A DNA stretch of 64,000 bases from Sedimenticola selenatireducens DSM 17993. GTDB lineage: Bacteria > Pseudomonadota > Gammaproteobacteria > Chromatiales > Chromatiaceae. Below the pieces are notes generated by a model. That model was not told the DNA's origin, searched no databases, and was given only the letters and a program-made list of their open reading frames with translations. A program made the translations under genes and the position numbers. Within the stretch, counting starts at the first letter, position 1. Every line of letters begins with the position of its first letter. The stretch lies in the NCBI RefSeq assembly GCF_000428045.1, contig NZ_ATZE01000002.1, positions 183,025 to 247,024 on the forward strand, written 5' to 3'. Of this stretch, positions 60,691-64,000 are shown piece after piece.

Positions 60691-61923
60691 TCAGGGCAGC
60701 GGAATTTCTCTCTGGAACAGCGTATAGGCAGACGCCTCTGCGGCACGCAGTGCGTGGCGCAGCATCCCGGTACCTTTGCCCTCCGCATCATTGCCCAGAA
60801 CGGCGCGGTAGAAATTCCGGTAAAACAGATCCGGCTCGACCTGAACGCGCAGGCGCAGGGCGCCGGCTTCCCCGTCCTTTGGTAACCGGTAGTCGAGGCT
60901 GTTGCTCTCGCCGGGGGCGAGCCGGGTGTCGAACAGCTCCTCGCTCAGGTCCAGGCTCACCTGGCGGGCGATGATACGCTCCTGGCGGGTGTGCGGAATC
61001 GGTGCCCCGGTGCGGTCCAGCTGGACCGCTTCCAGTACCACGCGGGGTGTCACGTAGGTTGGGAAACGGTGGCCGACACCGCTATTGGTCAGGGTGAGTC
61101 TGGCAGAGAGTATCGCGCCGCTGGTCGTCAGTCGGTCAAGCGTGATCTCCACGCCTGACAATACGGTCGCCTTGTCGTGGATGCCGTGCCACAGGTGGCG
61201 GCGGTCCGGCATGTGGCAGGACTGGCAGCTCTGTCCGGCCGCTGCCTGGGGACTTGCGCGCCACTCCTCGAAGGTGTTCTCCAGCAGCTTTCCGTTGAGG
61301 GCAAAGCCGTCCGCCTCGAACTGGTGGCAGGCGGCGCAAAAGCGTGAATCCTCGAATGCCGCGCTGCTCTGAAAGCCGCCGTGAGGAACCGCCCTAGTGC
61401 CACCACGATCGTCACGTGGCGGTGGTCCGTGGATCTCCCAGGTGCGCAAATGGCAGGCGGCACAGATCAGCCCCTGCTGGTACAGCGAACCGTTGGTCTC
61501 CGGGTTTTCCGTCGGCGGGTCTCTGACGGTTTTATCATCGGCGATCCATGCGGCCAGTTCATCGGCCTGCTCCGCCAGTGGGGCATGACAGCGCAGACAG
61601 GCCTGGTGCCCCGCGCGATCGTTTGGCTCCATCTCCCGCAACTGCCCCAGGAGGCCCGGACCCATGGCACGGGCATGCAGACTGCCTTGCCAGTCCTGCA
61701 ATTGCCGCGGATGACAAGTGCCGCAGGCGCGCGGATCAAGAGACGCCTCCAGGGGTGAAAAACCGGGGGGCGTTTCACCCTGGTAGGGCAGCGGACGCTG
61801 CCAGTGGCGGCTGAGGAAGGTGTCGATGGAGCTGGCGGAATTGCTATCCGCCACTGCTGCGGATCCGCCCATCGTGAGGAGTATCCCGCAGACAAACCAG
61901 CCCACGTATGGGTGTGGTGTCAT
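60691..61923 (-). CDS. Pentahaem c-type cytochrome
   Basis: This 410-residue exported protein has a signal peptide (residues about 1-25) and five C-x-x-C-H haem sites: C-G-T-C-H, C-L-R-C-H, C-A-A-C-H twice, and C-Q-S-C-H, in the first two thirds. The C-terminal third is haem-free and beta-rich (G-H-R-F-P-T-Y-V). It resembles cytochrome c554-like proteins. Its start overlaps the preceding gene's stop (ATGA at 61920-61923). Confidence 0.88.
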   Translation of the reverse strand: MTPHPYVGWFVCGILLTMGGSAAVADSNSASSIDTFLSRHWQRPLPYQGETPPGFSPLEASLDPRACGTCHPRQLQDWQGSLHARAMGPGLLGQLREMEPNDRAGHQACLRCHAPLAEQADELAAWIADDKTVRDPPTENPETNGSLYQQGLICAACHLRTWEIHGPPPRDDRGGTRAVPHGGFQSSAAFEDSRFCAACHQFEADGFALNGKLLENTFEEWRASPQAAAGQSCQSCHMPDRRHLWHGIHDKATVLSGVEITLDRLTTSGAILSARLTLTNSGVGHRFPTYVTPRVVLEAVQLDRTGAPIPHTRQERIIARQVSLDLSEELFDTRLAPGESNSLDYRLPKDGEAGALRLRVQVEPDLFYRNFYRAVLGNDAEGKGTGMLRHALRAAEASAYTLFQREIPLP

Positions 61924-62663
61924 GGCGCTGCCCGTCTCAGCGCCGCGATCCAGTCGCCGATTGAGATGGGCAGATAGCCGGTCAGTTCCAGATTGCGATT
62001 TTCAAACACATCCTGTTCAGGATAAGCCTGTTGCCAGGTGTTGATCACCTGGTCACGATGCAGGAGCAGTGTCTGGATGTGCGGCCGGAACAGCCGCAAC
62101 ATGGCACCGATCCAGCGGTTTACCGGCCAGGAGGGCCAGGCGTGTTCGATGGCGAAATGCGGCAGTATCTGAATGATGTCTGCGGCCGAATACCAGGTCT
62201 CGCCGGTGACCCAGCGATTGGCGGCAAACAGCCCAATGGGCCGGCCCCAGGCGTCCATCGAGATGCCTGCCAGATGGGCGATTGCCTCGTTGCCCTGCGG
62301 CCAGGGCGTGCTGGCCAGGGGGTAATCCAGGGGGTGGATCTCCCCGCACAGGCCGCCAGTACGCAGGAAGGTGTGGAAGTGGCCGTGCTCCCCGAATTCA
62401 CTGCGATGGGCGTGGTAATAGTACTGGCCAAACGTCTCATCATCGAAAACGTCATCCCGGGGATAGTGTTCTGATTCAACAAAATCCCCCTGGCCCTTGA
62501 GCACCTCTCCCACCAGGTTGAACCCGACCCGCTCCAGTGCCCGCATGCAGGCGCGGACCTCGTCGCCCACGGCCAGCAGCTGCTCGATTTCGCCGGGCGG
62601 CAGCCGGGACGGATCGGGCGGTGTCGGTGCGGTTGACTGGATAAGAATCCCTCTGTCGTTCAT
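61920..62663 (-). CDS. DUF6969-like protein of unknown function
   Basis: From ATG 62663 the protein has 247 residues and no signal peptide. It contains G-F-N-L-V-G-E-V-L-K-G-Q-G-D-F, Y-Y-Y-H-A-H-R-S and G-E-H-G-H-F-H-T-F, a His-rich pattern that could bind metal. I recall the DUF6969 family here but did not check. Both ends overlap neighbours by four bases (ATGA at 62660-62663 with yeeE and at 61920-61923 with the cytochrome), so it is tightly coupled. Confidence 0.75.
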   Translation of the reverse strand: MNDRGILIQSTAPTPPDPSRLPPGEIEQLLAVGDEVRACMRALERVGFNLVGEVLKGQGDFVESEHYPRDDVFDDETFGQYYYHAHRSEFGEHGHFHTFLRTGGLCGEIHPLDYPLASTPWPQGNEAIAHLAGISMDAWGRPIGLFAANRWVTGETWYSAADIIQILPHFAIEHAWPSWPVNRWIGAMLRLFRPHIQTLLLHRDQVINTWQQAYPEQDVFENRNLELTGYLPISIGDWIAALRRAAP

Positions 62664-63883
62664 CTGTTCGAAAGTCCGAAGCGGGGTCGCCAACGCACCC
62701 CCACCGCACTGCCGAGGAGGGCGCAGATGATCCACAGCCAGCCATGCAGGCTGAGCGAGGCAACCCCGGAGAAGAAGGCGCCGATGTTGCAGCCATAGGC
62801 GATCCGGGCGCCGTAGCCCATCATTATACCGCCGAGGATGGCGGCGGCCAGCGAACGTAGCGGTATGTGGAATGACGGCATAAAGCGGCCACCCAGACCG
62901 GCGGCGCTCAACGCCCCGAGCAGGACGCCGATATCCATTACCGAGGTCACATCGCGCAACAGGTTCATCTGCAGTGCGGATTGCTGGAAGGCCCCGTTCC
63001 AAAAAGGTGCGGTAGTGGGATCCCAGCCGAATAGCAGGGCAGTCTTGGCGCCCCAGAGGGTGAAGCCCCAGGTGATGGTCCAGGGATGGCCGGCGGTGAG
63101 CAGGGTTGCCAGATTGAGCAGTGCCAGTGCCAGTGCGGCGGCGGGCAGGGTCCAGGGTCCCGTCAGCAGGCGTCTCCAGAATGTCTGTCGTAAGGTGGGT
63201 GATGCCGCAGGTTGTACACCCCAGCGGCGCAACAGCAGGGCGAGCAGGCCTATGAAGCTGAGTTGCAGGGTGACCGCCAATGGATAACCCAGGGGTTCGG
63301 CCAGTGACTGAGTCTGTAACGATGGCAGTGCCTGCCACTGGCCCATGTGGAGGCTGGCCCAGAAAGATCCGCCGCAAAAGGCGATCAGCGTGATCACCAT
63401 GCGCGGCGCCCCGCTACCCGCCTTGTAGAGGGTGCCGGAACCGCAGCCGTCACCGAGTTGCATACCGATACCGAACAGGAAGGCACCGGCGGCGACCTGC
63501 AGGCCGGCCGGAGCCCAGGCCCCGATCAGACCACGGCCAAAAAACTCTCCCTCGCTGAGAAACGGGGCGAACAGCAGGGTGGCTAACGCGAGCATAAGCA
63601 GTTGTGCCTGCAACGCCGGGATTTCTCGTCGCAACAGGAAGCGCCGGTAGGCGCTGGTAAAACCGAAGGCGCCATGCTGCAGCGTGACACCCAGGGCCAC
63701 CCCCAACAGCAGCAGCAGCGCGAGGCGTGGCGTGGTGAGAACGGCGATAAGTACCAGGATCAGGAGAGAGGCTATCGACACAACGCCCCACTGAATGACC
63801 TTCCGGGAGACGCCACTGAATCTGGTCACTCCTGCCGATGGCAGCTTGTCCGCATCCGATAGGCTGTTCAGGGGCTTATTCAT
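62660..63883 (-). CDS. YeeE/YedE-family sulfur transporter
   Basis: This 407-residue inner-membrane protein has about ten helices and the two YeeE signature cysteine loops: L-G-D-G-C-G-S-G-T-L and A-Y-G-C-N-I-G-A. In the related TsuA such cysteines pass thiosulfate across the membrane. The substrate here could be thiosulfate or another sulfur or selenium compound. It is the first complete gene of the minus-strand operon. Confidence 0.9.
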   Translation of the reverse strand: MNKPLNSLSDADKLPSAGVTRFSGVSRKVIQWGVVSIASLLILVLIAVLTTPRLALLLLLGVALGVTLQHGAFGFTSAYRRFLLRREIPALQAQLLMLALATLLFAPFLSEGEFFGRGLIGAWAPAGLQVAAGAFLFGIGMQLGDGCGSGTLYKAGSGAPRMVITLIAFCGGSFWASLHMGQWQALPSLQTQSLAEPLGYPLAVTLQLSFIGLLALLLRRWGVQPAASPTLRQTFWRRLLTGPWTLPAAALALALLNLATLLTAGHPWTITWGFTLWGAKTALLFGWDPTTAPFWNGAFQQSALQMNLLRDVTSVMDIGVLLGALSAAGLGGRFMPSFHIPLRSLAAAILGGIMMGYGARIAYGCNIGAFFSGVASLSLHGWLWIICALLGSAVGVRWRPRFGLSNR

Positions 63884-63946
63884 AAAATCTGATCAATCAA
63901 CATAAATCATGAATATCGGGAATATGCAGTGACCACCCGGATGGGC

Positions 63947-63964
63947 GGCGGGCCGAAGCCCGCC
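63947..63964 (-). terminator. Hairpin after the right-edge gene
   Basis: GGCGGGC/GCCCGCC with a CGAA loop forms a tight 7-bp stem just after the stop of the truncated gene. No T tract is present on the minus strand, so the call is moderate. Confidence 0.45.
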
Positions 63965-63973
63965 CGCAACCAT

Positions 63974-64000
63974 CTATTTGGCCGCACAAGGGTTCTTGGC
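63974..64000 (-). CDS. Truncated gene end (C-terminus A-K-N-P-C-A-A-K)
   Basis: Only the last eight codons and stop fall in the window. The ending N-P-C-A-A-K recalls low-complexity C-terminal tails of exported proteins in sulfur bacteria, but nothing more can be said. It lies upstream of yeeE on the same strand by about 90 bases and may belong to the same operon or be separate. Confidence 0.55.
   Translation of the reverse strand, partial: AKNPCAAK

Overview
This window looks like chromosomal DNA from a moderately GC-rich gammaproteobacterium that probably oxidises reduced sulfur compounds, perhaps of the Chromatiales type (Allochromatium or Sedimenticola relatives). That placement is inference. 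It rests on a complete soeABC cytoplasmic sulfite dehydrogenase, a high-potential iron-sulfur protein, a YeeE/YedE sulfur transporter in an operon with a pentahaem cytochrome and a periplasmic rhodanese, and gammaproteobacterial family markers (YcgN, DUF3549, PA3496-type small protein, SthA, DbpA, YegQ/TrhP). No rRNA, tRNA or CRISPR array was recognised.

Layout. 1-8.7 kb is housekeeping: the end of aceF, lpdA, a YbfF-like esterase, a HerA-like ATPase, argG, a PilZ protein and ispG. 8.7-16 kb has repeat-bearing DNA, a patatin-like lipoprotein, a small conserved protein, an FNR-like regulator with a duplicated leader, a TrpB2-type tryptophan synthase beta chain, the ABC-F ATPase uup, and a HiPIP. 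16-22 kb has a hemerythrin, a CBS-PAS-GGDEF-EAL protein, a TPR protein and dbpA. 22-24.6 kb is a mobile-element patch: an IS3-family remnant, a miniature element with perfect 20-bp ends holding a RAYT-like C-terminus, and an intact IS5-family element inserted at the stop codon of a glyoxalase-fold gene. 24.8-32.5 kb has a divergent pyrophosphatase, soeABC and a secreted lipase-like protein. 32.5-36 kb has an unknown secreted protein, an EamA exporter, a DEDD exonuclease and an Nei glycosylase. 36-40 kb is a possible PEP-CTERM locus (anchored surface protein, small secreted protein, long TPR protein), followed by a six-unit 83-bp palindromic array. 40.6-51.2 kb has a PLP decarboxylase, a second CBS-PAS-GGDEF-EAL protein, trhP, two small charged proteins, an HdfR-like LysR regulator, msrB, a degenerate JAMM protein, DUF3549 and YcgN. 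51.2-58.5 kb has an origin-like cluster of DnaA boxes, a small coiled-coil protein, a Sel1-repeat protein, sthA, copA with a small copper chaperone, and a host-attachment family protein. 58.5-64 kb holds a cupredoxin-like protein and the minus-strand operon yeeE > DUF6969-like > pentahaem cytochrome c > two-domain rhodanese > DUF302.

How it fits together. Sulfite made in the cytoplasm would be oxidised by SoeABC with electrons passed to quinone, while the right-hand operon pairs a sulfur-compound importer with periplasmic sulfane-sulfur transfer and multihaem electron transfer. This operon is the best candidate for an undescribed system. c-di-GMP signalling (two multidomain enzymes and a PilZ receptor) and a possible PEP-CTERM surface locus suggest matrix or attachment functions. 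At least four families of palindromic dispersed repeats lie between genes, and one has plausible transposition footprints.
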